64,000 nucleotides of DNA from the NCBI GenBank assembly GCA_034096865.1, contig JAWQFJ010001324.1, forward strand, positions 1 to 64,000, read 5' to 3'. This DNA comes from Theodoxus fluviatilis (lineage: Eukaryota; Mollusca; Gastropoda; Cycloneritida; Neritidae). The notes beneath the pieces were generated by a model. That model ran no database searches and was not told the origin of the DNA. It was given only the letters and a program-made list of their open reading frames with translations. Position 1 is the stretch's first letter, and each line of letters opens with the position of its first letter. The position numbers and the translations under genes were made by a program. Positions 21,300 to 31,835 of this stretch are shown here, one piece after another.

Positions 21300-23400
21300 C
21301 ACGCATTTCAACCTGTGATAACTTTATTCACTGTTTACAAGGACGCAACACATGAAAAAAGGACGTAAATGTATGTACATGAACAGGATCAAGACTAACA
21401 TCCAGTCTTGCGACTTAAACGCGCACGAATTTAGAGGCTGATCGAGTTATTATTACTCAGCCAATGCGAGACTTTACAAGAAGTTAGGCTGATATTGTTC
21501 TTTTTTTAAATAAAGAAATACCGCTCTGAAATAATTACCGGGCAAGATGTGAACAAACATTTTTACGAAATGATGGTTTAAACAATTTCAAGGGAGGCAA
21601 CTCTTATATCTTACATTAGCCTTTAGTTTGTTGTGTAACCTCCATTGAATTGAGCATCGAGAAATTCTTGCTTACCACCAAGTCAGCACTGTCGTTTTGA
21701 CATAAATTTCGATTCGAGCGATGCTGAACCTTCATGCACAGCTGCATTCTAACGTATTTTATGAGCTTCCACAAGGAACGAACAGTCTGCAGCTGCTGGT
21801 TTACTCATTTGGTTGAGAAGCGCAATCCGGGACAATTAGAAGGCATCGCGGAAGCCATCTTGGCTACCGTTAGGTCATAACGAGTCGTTTAAGAGTGCAC
21901 ATCGGGGGTTCGCCTACCGGTCGGCGAACGGTAGGTCGATTTGAACGCACTTCAGAATCCCATGCACATGCATAGCATTACTAACTTTTTTCAGTGATGG
22001 GAGAGGGAATTAGCGGATGGGGGTTAAGGGTTAAATAATGTATTATTGCCAAACGTTTGGAAAGTAAAATCCTCCGTTTAGCATTCGTTTTTCAAAGATG
22101 TTTTATTGTGTGCTTGAATACGAACCATCAACAATCTTATCAAACGTGACATCTTGGTCATGTGCACGATTCTTCCAGCTCTTTCATGCCCCTTAGTTGA
22201 AATGAACCCACATGCAAGAGTGAGTAGCTTAAGTCAGGCAATCAGGTAGTAGCTTTCTTCGCTGAAAGACAGTCCTGTATTCTTTCAAGCAGTTTTCAGT
22301 TTGTTCTGTAGCCATGGAAAACTGAATTCTTCGTTGCTTTCACAGAAGAACAGAATCGGGTAAGCCAAACAAAGGGGACACTTGCATTTTGCAGCTACAA
22401 AGGAAAACATACAATACTATTATCTTTGGTAGGCTACAGATAAATCCATCACGGAAGCGATGTATCAAAAACACATATATTGAAGTAACTAACTTTACTG
22501 TTGTAACTGGATGTTTCCGAAAGGTCTAGGACTCGAAAAGTCCTCTTATTGTCTGCACTTTTCGAAAACATCCAACCCCAACAATAAAGGTATTTAATGC
22601 AATGCATTTTGTTTTTATTCATATGTTTGTTTCATTCTGTGTACAACACAAGGCGGAACTCGCCCACTGCCAACTTGAGAACAAGAACCTCCTGCTAATA
22701 GACTATTTGGATTTTCTCTGTATCCTATTTCGTGGGTACATATAAGCTGCTTTTTTAGGCCGGCCGGCCGGATGGATAGAGGAACGGACGGAAAGGAAGT
22801 AATGAAGGAAAATACAAGATGAACCTTTTTTACGTCATGTAGATTTTTTGGGGGGGAGCTTGTAAATCTCTTTCTACATGCTTTTGTAAATGACAGTTTA
22901 TTTGACTATATTTGAAGACAGAATGCTCCTTAAGAACAGCATGCATGCTGCTGTGACATTCCAGAAGCATTTTGAGCATAGCTTCAAGCGAAAGAGAGCG
23001 TCAAAATCCACATATGCGAACATATTGTAAAATAGTGATAAGTATGTTTATTTCAGGTCACACATAATATTTTGAACTGATGTACATAGGCAATATCAAT
23101 AACCGGAGTGTCTGATGGCTAATTCATCCATATCTTGCAGTGCATTGGCGGTTTCAGTGGTGGTTGTGGGCAACTATCTTTAAGGACAATTGTAAGGATG
23201 TTTGAATTCAAGAGAGGGCTGCTCTCACATTTGATCTGTAAAAACGTTTTGATTTAATTGTACTTATTTTTCTTCTATACAAAGGATTCTAAGTTCTTGT
23301 AAATGATTTATTCTGTCATAGAGATTGTTTGCAATGTATGTTAATATTTTTCTATATTGTTTGCAGCATTAGAGCGAAAGGCAAATATGCCCGCACGCAC

Positions 23401-23431
<31 letters not shown>

Positions 23432-23443
23432 AACACACACACA

Positions 23444-23479
<36 letters not shown>

Positions 23480-25270
23480 TTTTATGTATATGAGGTCCTA
23501 TTACTGTAGCTATATATCTATCTCAGAAATATAGTGTTTATTGTACTGTGTACTTTTAATATTGTATGTGTTGCTCTATACCTTCGCATTTAGTGAAAAC
23601 ACCCTCAGATCTAACAAGACAATACTCAATAAGCAACACTGCGTAATACTACAAATGAACTTATGGGTGACTGAACCTTGGTTGTTTTTGTTGTGGGTGT
23701 GGTTTTTTTTTTAAAGATGAGAATAACAACAACACAATGTGTAAGTGATTAGTAGTTTCTTTTTGTAATAATCTGTGTAAATATAAGAAGAAAATAGAAC
23801 TTTGTGCAAGTTGCCCCTATATGACTCTGTCTTTAAAGGTCGCAAAAGGGCATTTTGTGTCATTTCTTACGCGCGTACAGATGTTGTATTCCCTTTAAAA
23901 GGTTTGTATTGAATGAAACATTAATTTGAACGCAAGTTTCCGGTTGATTATGCCATTACCTACTCATTTTTATCTGGCATTTTTTACTCACATGCTTTAG
24001 CAAAAGTGAGTATGTACGCACCCGTGTCGTCCGTCCTGGCGTCCGGTAAAATTTTCACGTTGCACAGGATGATATTTGGGTTGTGAAATGTATTGTGAAT
24101 TAAAGTTGTAGCTGCACCACGATAAACATCAAAGAAGTGTGGGAGGCTGGCAAGAGCTTTGAAGGAGGGGGAAAAGGAATAGAACTAAATCTGAGTGAGG
24201 GTAATCAGATCAGTTATGGGAATACTGATACTGAACTGAGGTAGATTCTCAATTCGGTCAGTCCCACTTCTTTTTTCATTAAGTTTTTCCTTTGGCTTGT
24301 TCACTCATGGAAAATGCTGCATGAACAGCATGTCATTACTCCCACAAATGATTCAGCACGGGAAACGTTTTAATTGTAGAGATTTGCTTTCTTGTGCTGT
24401 AGATTAGATGTGCAACAAGGTGTTTCTGATATACTTTTCTCAGTAGTAAAAGGGGCATGCATGCTGATTTTTCACTGTCTTTTCTTTCTATTCCTTGGAT
24501 GTTTCTCCACCTTCATGGAAAAGTGTATGATAATTTCTATTCATCATATTTCACAATTCTAAGAGTTTGGATGTGGTTTTTAAAATAAATATAGTTGTGT
24601 AGAGTGTTGGAGTGGAGTACCACCAGTATGAGTTCTGTGAGGCATTTGCACCTATTTACTTGTAATCTTTGCAAAATCTATTGTGGCCAAATTATTTTGA
24701 TTTTCTTGTTATTTTGTGGTGAGAAATGATTTCCCTAAATCTGTTATGAGTTTTACGTCTTTTATTGCTTGGCAAAGTACCCTGAGAGGAGTGAATAATA
24801 AGAAATTATTTTCATTAATTTCCTGAGTGTTGTACTTTTCCATCAGTTTCTCATTGCTGTTTCTGTTATCATCAAAATTATTGCAAGAAATATGTAGCTC
24901 ATTTTAGAGATTTCTTGACATATATGGTTTACAAAGGTTGCCTTTATTCCTTCTCCTGTTAAAAAATCATTTTTAATGTGACACCTTTGTGCAGAAAAAA
25001 ACTGACATTCCAGAAAAGTGGTCTGACACACGCAGGATTAAAAAGTATACATGCCATACCTTGTTTATGTCTATGTTTATGCCTTTATTTTTGTTTTTGT
25101 GGATGCAGTTTAGTCTAACATTCAAGTGTAAGAAATGTACATAATTTAGATTTTTATATGCAGTGTTTTGTCATTCTAGCTTTGTAGTTTTCAGTCTTTC
25201 TGGAATAATGATACTTTTGTAATGCATTATAAAACTATTCATGATTGACTGTAAAATGCATTATGTTGTA
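21300..25270. other. ORF desert, T-rich on the plus strand
   Basis: Almost 4 kb with one short frame only (24843-25031, not convincing). The plus strand is T-rich with many TTTGT and AATAAA-like words, in the manner of a long 3' UTR or lncRNA. A (CA)n with AAAC interruptions lies at 23396-23477. Near 21863 the text GGAAGCCATCTTGGCT contains a YY1-like GCCATCTTG, and at 21910-21935 two nested inverted repeats (TTCGCC/GGCGAA and CTACCG/CGGTAG) overlap. Confidence 0.5.
23396..23477. repeat. (CA)n with AAAC interruptions
   Basis: CA tract broken three times by an extra A at regular spacing. Confidence 0.9.
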
Positions 25271-25306
25271 AATGGAAGTTCTTTGTGTGTGTGTGGTGGG
25301 GAGGGG

Positions 25307-25675
25307 GCCGACATTCAGCCAACATTCAGCCAGCGTAATGCCATTATGTAGCCGATATGGAACCAGCACAATGCCAACATTAAGCCAAAATGCAGCCAGT
25401 GCAGTGCCTATAAAGCCAGTATTGAGCCATCATGGTGCCAGTTTACTGCCATCACGGTGCCAGCCTACTGCCAATATACCATAATGGATGCATACCGGCT
25501 CAATACTGGCTATCATCATGGCATCATCTTGGTACCATCATGGGCCCGAATCTTGGCCCGATCTCGGGCCTATTTACACTTTCGAGATTGGGCCAATATT
25601 GGTTGCCATTAATGGCCAATATCGGTTGCCAATATCGGTTGCCAATATTGGGCCGATATTGGGCCATTATATTTG
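25307..25675. repeat. 11-bp periodic GCC array switching to GGC
   Basis: From 25307 a GCC (once ACC) recurs every 11 bases: 25307, 25318, 25329, 25340, 25351, 25362, 25373, 25384, 25395, 25406, then after one 9-base step 25415, 25426, 25437, 25448, 25459 and 25470. The eight bases between anchors vary. From about 25497 the anchor becomes GGC or GGT at 11-12 base spacing (25497, 25508, 25520, 25531, 25543, 25555, 25567, 25591). This makes an imperfect, anchor-level palindrome about 370 bp long. No protein is supported. Confidence 0.85.
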
Positions 25676-25682
25676 TGCTGGC

Positions 25683-25714
25683 TGGGTCTATTCTTACCCC
25701 GAACCCACAGGAGG
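25683..25714 (-). mobile_element. SINE-like repeat, head fragment
   Basis: A 30-bp match to the head of the repeat family described at 59780-59945 (GGTCTATTCTTACC... AACCCACAGG). It is isolated from the main cluster but has the same orientation. Confidence 0.6.
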
Positions 25715-26229
25715 ATCGCGGCTCACTAAAAAATTCTGAATGGTGGAGATCGTGCGCATTGGGTCGATATTAACAAACGGCAGTGCCTGTAATGTACATA
25801 ACACTGTCCGAGAATGGTTAAGTGTATGGACAGGGAAATATTTGCTGTTCGAATGTTAATTTGTATAGTTTGAGGAGTATGTAAATAGGTCTTTTCTGGA
25901 CAAACGTTGTCGAAAAACTACTAAAATAGTATACATGAAGGAGAGTCGATACACCATAAATATACACTCTCTGAGTTGTATGCCTTGAATTAATGTGTAT
26001 AGTGTTTCGAGGCACAACACTTTCCACAAAATTGTCTAAATGTACATCTGACAGACAGACGATGGGAAATGGATCCTTGTTCGGAACTGAGGCAGCTTCT
26101 TCCTCATTGTGGTTGACAGAGTTCGAAAGGTCAGAGGTCACGGATGACACGGTGACGCATTCCGCCGGCACATGGGAGCGAGGATTTCGTGCAGAGACAG
26201 GGTCGGTAACAGTTTTTACGACATTGAAT

Positions 26230-26510
26230 TCAGATTGATTTCAGCATGGCTCTGCTCACCCTTCTGACGATGTTTTCCTGCTCGGCGTTGGTCCCTACGT
26301 CTCTGTGCTGGTGGTTTCCTTCTCCAAAATCCACGCCGTTCACTCGTGAGTAATGGCTGACCGTCCTGCTGCCTGAACCTCAACACAACAACAACGCTTC
26401 CAGGTTCACCGCCTACTTTCCAACTAGAGGGTTCCTCCGTTGCTAGCAGGGATGTCAGCAGTGCCTCCAGGGCAGCTGGAAGTCCAGCGACTGGCATGAT
26501 GCTAGCTATA
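26230..26510 (-). pseudogene. ORF of a possibly repetitive invertebrate protein family
   Basis: A frame from MPVAGLPAAL reads ALEALLTSLLATEEPSSWKV, then GSVVVVLRF, and ends in a very basic segment (RRKPPAQRRRDQRRAGKHRQ) before its stop. A helix, an SWKV strand, a VVLRF strand and a basic PPxQxRRD tail together resemble ORFs found in many copies in mollusc genomes next to retroelements. I infer an element-derived ORF1-like protein. Homology is from memory of the pattern only. Confidence 0.35.
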
Positions 26511-26579
26511 ATTACACAATACTGTAAACTGGCCAGAGCGAGGGAAAGACGTCCTACCAGCGCGAGCGCAAACCACTGA

Positions 26580-26898
26580 GTCGACAGAGAGAAAGAGAGA
26601 GAGGCAGAGAGAGGCAGAGAGAGGCAGAGAGAGGCAGAGACAGAGAGGCAGAGACAGAGAGACAGAGAGAGAGACAGAGAGAGAGAGAGACAGAGAGAGA
26701 GAGACACAGAGAGAGAGACACAGAGAGACACACAGAGAGACACACAGAGAGAGAGAGACAGAGAGACAGAGAGAGACAGAGAGAGAGAGACAGAGAGAGA
26801 GAGAGATTCAGAGAGAGAGACAGAGAGAGAGACACAGAGAGAGAGACAGAGAGAGAGAGACAGAGAGAGAGACACAGAGAGAGACACAGAGAGATACA

Positions 26899-26932
<34 letters not shown>

Positions 26933-26945
26933 CACACGGAGAGAG

Positions 26946-27012
<67 letters not shown>
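26580..27012. repeat. GA-rich array (GAGACA, GAGGCA and GA units)
   Basis: About 430 bases of AGAGAGGCAG, GAGAGACA and pure GA blocks. The minus-strand frame reads as Ser/Leu repeats. Confidence 0.95.
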
Positions 27013-27013
<1 letters not shown>

Positions 27014-27587
27014 TGTCACGACTCAGCGTATTGTTGTTTAATATTACGCAAAGGTTAAAGGTCTGCCACGGCTCATGGTTCGTGGTGTGACTTTAAGTCC
27101 ACATCATATTGTTTTTTGTGCAGCTTTATACACCTTTAAGCGTTATGCAGCGTCGGCGCTTGCTGTTAGAGGCGATGTTGCATGTGGTTTTCCCCCTTGA
27201 TACTGCGTGTCCCCTGTTGCACAATATTTGCGGGTTCTGGCGCAGGGAATTTATTATACAAAGACCAGTTTTTATTTCGCAAAGAAGATGGAAAATGGAT
27301 AGAGGAAGAAGATAATTGACTAAGAACTGTAGTGTTGAGCCCGCTGCGGTTTTTTAAATGTTTTTTTTTAAATAATTGTTTCTTCTTTTCATGTTCATTT
27401 GTATACATGTGCTATGAATGAGTTTAGTATTGGAAAGGTGTCTATGTAATTGGTTAGTTGTTTTTACGTCGTTTTCGGTTTGTGGCGTCTTCGTCTTTAA
27501 ATGCGATTAGTGACTGAGGAAGGATTTTCCCTTGAATTTTTTCTGTCCGGTTGGGGCTCGAGCCACCTTCCACCCACCCCAACCGTG

Positions 27588-27593
<6 letters not shown>
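27013..27593. other. Spacer between two GA arrays, no gene seen
   Basis: Unique sequence with short frames only. It carries nothing recognisable beyond the microsatellites that bound it. Confidence 0.5.
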
Positions 27594-27636
<43 letters not shown>

Positions 27637-27865
27637 CAGACAGACAGAGAGAGGGACAGAGAGAGAGACATAGAGAGAGAGACAGACACATAGAGAGACA
27701 GACACAGAGAGAGAGAGACAGACACATAGAGAGACAGACACAGAGAGAGAGACAGAGACAGAGACGCAGAGACAGATACAGACAGAGAGACACAGAGACA
27801 CAGAGACAGAGACACACAGACACAGAGAGAGGCCGAGACAGACACAGAGAGAGACAGAGACAGAG

Positions 27866-27931
<66 letters not shown>
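27594..27931. repeat. Second GA-rich array
   Basis: GAGACAGA/GACACA units running into pure (GA)n, the same composition and orientation as 26580-27012. Its right edge abuts the MITE-like element. Confidence 0.95.
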
Positions 27932-28430
27932 CAAAGATTATAGGTTACAAAAAGATAGTTCATTAGCGCATTGTCGTGAGGATCGAGACACGTTGCGCCC
28001 CAAGCGGATGGATCAAGCGTTGCCCTGTGACCTGCATTCGATTGTTAAAAAGTAGGACCTTTCAATACATTTTGATGCATTCAACATACAGCTTTGATAA
28101 ATTACTGCTGTTCATGGCTTACATTTTCTTCGGATGGGTTTCTAGTATCCCAAAATATAGCTTTTTCTGCGCGAACTGGAGAGAGCTGCCGCCATTGAAT
28201 TGCCCAAAGAGTAGACATATACGCCATATCTACACGAAAGCAGTCCTCTGATTGGTTCCCTGAATAGAATCCTCCAATCAGCAGGCAGCTTTCTTCGCGG
28301 TCTTGTCACTAAGCGGTGTGAGTACACTTTCCTTGATTCACTCCTACTACCGTCCGCTAGGTTTGGCGTCTTGTAACTTTGAAGAGCAAAAGCTCGGCAT
28401 GAGCTATCTTTGTGTAACCTATAATCTTTG
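27932..28430. mobile_element. MITE-like element with 33-bp terminal inverted repeats
   Basis: The left end (27932) reads CAAAGATTATAGGTTACAA and continues AAAGATAGTTCAT. The right end (28430), reverse-complemented, reads CAAAGATTATAGGTTACAC and AAAGATAGCTCAT. The arms differ at about two positions in 33. The body of 499 bp has no transposase frame. Flanks are GA-rich on both sides (gagagagg / gagagggg), compatible with an 8-bp target duplication as in hAT elements, though low complexity makes that uncertain. Confidence 0.65.
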
Positions 28431-28889
28431 GAGAGGGGGGGGGGGGGGAGGGGGTGAAGGGGGGAAGTGATTATTATTGGTTTTAAAAGGGCAATTGGAA
28501 GATGGGCAGCACACACACACAAATATGCAAAGTCGTCCCCACCTTAGTAAAAAGCATGAGTGCATTAACGCAACAAAGGAAAGTTCTCCCCACCTGACCT
28601 GCTCTTCACCGTTCAGTCCACTCTGACCTGGCTTGCCTCCAAGGACCCATGGTGGGCGCATCCACTCCGCCCTTGAAGGAGGGGCCACCTATCTTAGGGT
28701 ACAGTGCCCCAGGCCACAGTGACCTCCCAGGAACACCACGACCCAGCAGAGGACCATGATGACCCCAAAGACTGCCTGCAGGTCTCTTTGACCTGGGCGC
28801 AATGGCCTGCTCTTTCTGCAGTCAGAGGGCAGGCCAACCTGACCTGATGCCTAGTGCTTACCTCCTGCCCACTACACAGGGTCCAAAAG
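28431..28889. other. Poly-G tract and unassigned sequence next to LINE remnant
   Basis: Starts with a GA/G run at 28431-28462 and continues with GC-richer sequence containing repeated TGACCT/CCTGACC words. It adjoins the 3' side of the LINE fragment at 28890 and could be its degraded downstream part. No frame is convincing. Confidence 0.4.
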
Positions 28890-29617
28890 CCCCTTTCGAG
28901 ATGTACAGTGAAAATATTGTCGCGCTCTCAGTTGCGCCTTGCTTTACACCGACTGGACATTCCAATAACTCTGACAACGTCGAGCCCCATCTGACACATG
29001 CTTGTACATTTGCATACATGGCTTTGATCATGTTAATTAATTTATTCGATACTCCTACTTCAAGGATCTGGCAAAGTAGCGTATGATTTACAGAGTCAAA
29101 CGCTTTTCTGCAGTCAACAAAAACAGAATAAAGCTTTCCTCTCCCACCACCATACACATGTTTGACCGCTATGGAATAAAGTGTAAAAATGTGATCTATT
29201 GTTGAGTGGTCCCATCGGAATCCCGCTTGTTCTGTACCGAATTTATTGTTCCCTTCTGCCCATTTCTGGAGACGCCTGCTTAAAATTGAGGAAAATACTT
29301 TGCTCATTGTGCAAAGTAAGGATATACCTCTATAGTTTAGGGGGTCTAGATCATCCCCTCTTTAAAGATAGGTATCAACATGGCTTGGCTCCAGCTTTTG
29401 GGAAAATACTGTTTCTCATACATAGAACGGAATAGATTAAATTATTGGGTAGCATTTGACTGCAAGCTATTTTGAGGTAATCTCCAGGTATTTCATCTAA
29501 CCCTGGTGCCTTTTTGGTACTGAGATTTCTTATTCCAAGAGAAAACTCTTCTGTAATTTCGGCATCAAGTTCCTCAATGACTACTTTATTTTGTGTTATA
29601 TCAGGGGAAGTCGCCAT
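28890..29617 (-). pseudogene. LINE reverse transcriptase fragment (RT fingers and palm)
   Basis: Two minus-strand blocks separated by a short gap. First LSTKKAPGLDEIPGDYLKI (29375-29617). Then EQAGFRWDHSTIDHIFTLYS, motif A (YSVFVDCRKAFDSVNH), and the PVGVKQG segment. The FVDCRKAFD motif and the order identify a non-LTR RT of the same clade as the copy at 44260-47010. Frames break between blocks and the catalytic FADD box is missing, so it is inactive. Confidence 0.88.
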
Positions 29618-29639
29618 CTAACATGACTGATCCGAGCAT

Positions 29640-29849
29640 ACATGGCCTTCAACATTCCAAGGAATTTTGTTGAGGGTCCTGCAGCCAGTAGATCGCGGTT
29701 CATGGAATCATAGGCTTTCTCGAAGTCGATGAAAGCTAAATATAGTTTCCCTCGACGTTCACCATAGCCATACTCGAGATGGAATATAGCGTGAAAATGT
29801 GGTCAACGGTTAAATGCTCCAGCCTGAATCCCTCCTGTTCGTGGCATGT

Positions 29850-29850
<1 letters not shown>
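29640..29850 (-). pseudogene. Second partial LINE RT copy
   Basis: With one or two frameshifts the minus strand reads FRLEHLTVDHIFTLYSI, GKLYLAFIDFEKAYDSMN and LKAMYARI. This covers the same RT segment as 29107-29245 in the neighbouring copy but differs in sequence, so it is an independent insertion of a related LINE. Confidence 0.8.
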
Positions 29851-29852
<2 letters not shown>

Positions 29853-29899
<47 letters not shown>

Positions 29900-29905
29900 A
29901 TGGTG

Positions 29906-29937
<32 letters not shown>

Positions 29938-29940
29938 TGC

Positions 29941-29975
<35 letters not shown>
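29853..29975. repeat. (GA)n followed by (GT)n/(GC)n
   Basis: GA run, short GGAGGGATG spacer, then GT with GCGTGCGT units. Simple repeat only. Confidence 0.95.
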
Positions 29976-30675
29976 TATAAATCTCGAAAGGTGGGTTGGT
30001 GTTTCTACCAAAGTTATGGAAAATGGGTTCCCCCAAAATGCGTGGGTTCCTGATCTGGGACCCCATTTTTATTTCATCGTATTTGGTATCCCTGTATCAG
30101 GAAACGGCGCCAAAATCAATTTCCAAGCAAGACCCCATTTGTTGATTTCAACCGTCGTGGTGTGTGAGAACTTCACACACATTTCTGTGTGAAGAAATCA
30201 AAGGAAGAAATTGTGTGAAAACCTCAAGGGGAACAACTCTACCAGCAACTTCCGCCTTGCTCGCACCACGTTCGATGCCATGTTTTTTTGGGTGGTTTTC
30301 TCACTTTGCAGGAGTCATTTAACATTGAAGCACTGTGGCCAACTTTTAGATTAAGTTGATTGATCATTTTAACAAGCAAAAGGCACGTTCGTAGCACAAA
30401 AAAGCCTTCGTCTGAGACCGAGTTTGAAATGTACTCCTTCACTCAGTTCTGCTGTTCAGTTGAACCAGATCTGAAATAACCTGAGTGGTATTTGACCTCG
30501 GCTGTGGAAGTTGAAAGGTTTGAAACTTGTTTTGTCCGCGTATTTTATCCTGTTTGTCTTTTAGAAGCAATTTTTGAACGTGGTTGGTCGTTTTTCGCTA
30601 CCCAATTTGGCCTTCACTGAAAGGAAAGATCCAACAGTTATATCATAGAAAAAGAAGCCCAATTACTTTATATTA

Positions 30676-30939
30676 TCATCGGTCAACTGGAATGCTGTGG
30701 TCTTTGTGCTTTCGACGCCTGCGCCAGTAGCACTCGCACAGCCGGCCAGAGACATTACGAATGTGCCACCGGGAGGTATCTTGTTGCAGCAGGACAATAT
30801 GCTTCTCCTCCAAAGCATTTTGCAGCTTATATAACACTGCTTCTGTCTCGCCTGCGCACCAATACTTCGAAGCAACCCAAATATGAACCTGCATCCGACT
30901 TCGACCGGAGCAATGCGGCGTGCCCATAAAGTTCATCAT
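30676..30939 (-). CDS. Hypothetical 87-residue ORF
   Basis: Opens with ATGATG and reads through VHIWVASKYWCAGETEAVLYK and ALEEKHIVLLQQDTSRWHIR to CECYWRRRRKHK. It is amphipathic and not low-complexity, with balanced composition unlike the surrounding repeat frames. There is no clear splice site or recognised family. It may be a single exon, an old retrocopy or chance. Confidence 0.3.
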   Translation of the reverse strand: MMNFMGTPHCSGRSRMQVHIWVASKYWCAGETEAVLYKLQNALEEKHIVLLQQDTSRWHIRNVSGRLCECYWRRRRKHKDHSIPVDR

Positions 30940-31526
30940 AGAGTATCTGTTTTGTCATAGGCCCTAGTTATTTTCAGCGTATTGCAGTAGTAAAAACTGT
31001 TGTATACATGTAGCCGAAACCTGAGAGACCAATTAAGCAAAAGGAATACATTCTGTTTGTGCGCACCTGTTCTTAGTATGTGCAAAAATTCACGCATACA
31101 GGCATTTAAGTGTTTAAATTTTTCATACATTACATTTCTTAGAAATTAGTGAAGTTATAAGACTTCTTCAGTGGTTCCGAGATGCTGTTCCAAGACCTTG
31201 GAACCATGACTGAGAACGACTGATGGTCATACTCATACGTCATAGTCATTCAGAATGAAAAAGCTATTGACGGCCAACACACATTGCTAATTCACCGCTT
31301 AACCCTTACAGCCCTGGACGTTGTTTTTGACATGACGCCCCAGCCCTGGACATTTTTTAAAACCCTTTCAGCCCGAGAGGCGCATTTCTGCGCCTGCCTA
31401 GCACAGCCCTGAAGGCGCATTTCTGCGACCTGTGGTCAAAGGGGAATTAACTGGCTTATAACTCTTCAATGGTAAAGAGCAGATAAATGCCCTTTCGTCA
31501 CGTGACAGATGAGCGTTCGGCCTACA
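30940..31526. other. Noncoding, with duplicated GC hairpin
   Basis: At about 31377 and 31413 the word AGGCGCATTTCTGCG occurs twice. The first forms a GGCGCA/TGCGCC stem. TTAACCCTTACAGCCC at 31299 has the look of a piggyBac-type end (TTAA plus CCC), but no partner end was found. Confidence 0.35.
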
Positions 31527-31528
31527 TA

Positions 31529-31557
31529 CAGTGTTCAAAAAAAGTAGGGGATATTGA
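31529..31557 (+). repeat. Left terminal inverted repeat of Tc1 element
   Basis: CAGTGTTC, seven A, GTAG, GGG, ATATTGA. It differs from the right arm at one base. Confidence 0.95.
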
Positions 31558-31835
31558 GTTTGAAGAATAAAAATCAGATGAATCTTAGAAGGCAGGAATT
31601 ATTTATTGATGGTCATGGATAGCTACCCCATTGCCCTACATTTTCACACCATTGACCTAGTTCCTGGATGCTCGTGCAAAAAAGTAAATTAACTCAAGGC
31701 AGTTTGAGGTCAATGCCCCATTTTCACACAAAGGTTTTCTGCGTCAAAAACACGTGCAAATCAAATAATTTGACTGTACTCACTCCTGGCAAGTGTGTTC
31801 TAGCCACACAGTCGGTCAAAACTTCAGTTGAAATC

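Noticed and set aside
26216..27019. 267-codon frame rich in Ser/Leu
   Set aside because: The N-terminal 150 codons are the GA array; only the last 90 codons (26230-26510) are non-repetitive and are annotated separately.
31299..31320. piggyBac end (TTAACCCTTACAGCCC)
   Set aside because: No opposite end or transposase found in the window; TTAA plus CCC alone is common.
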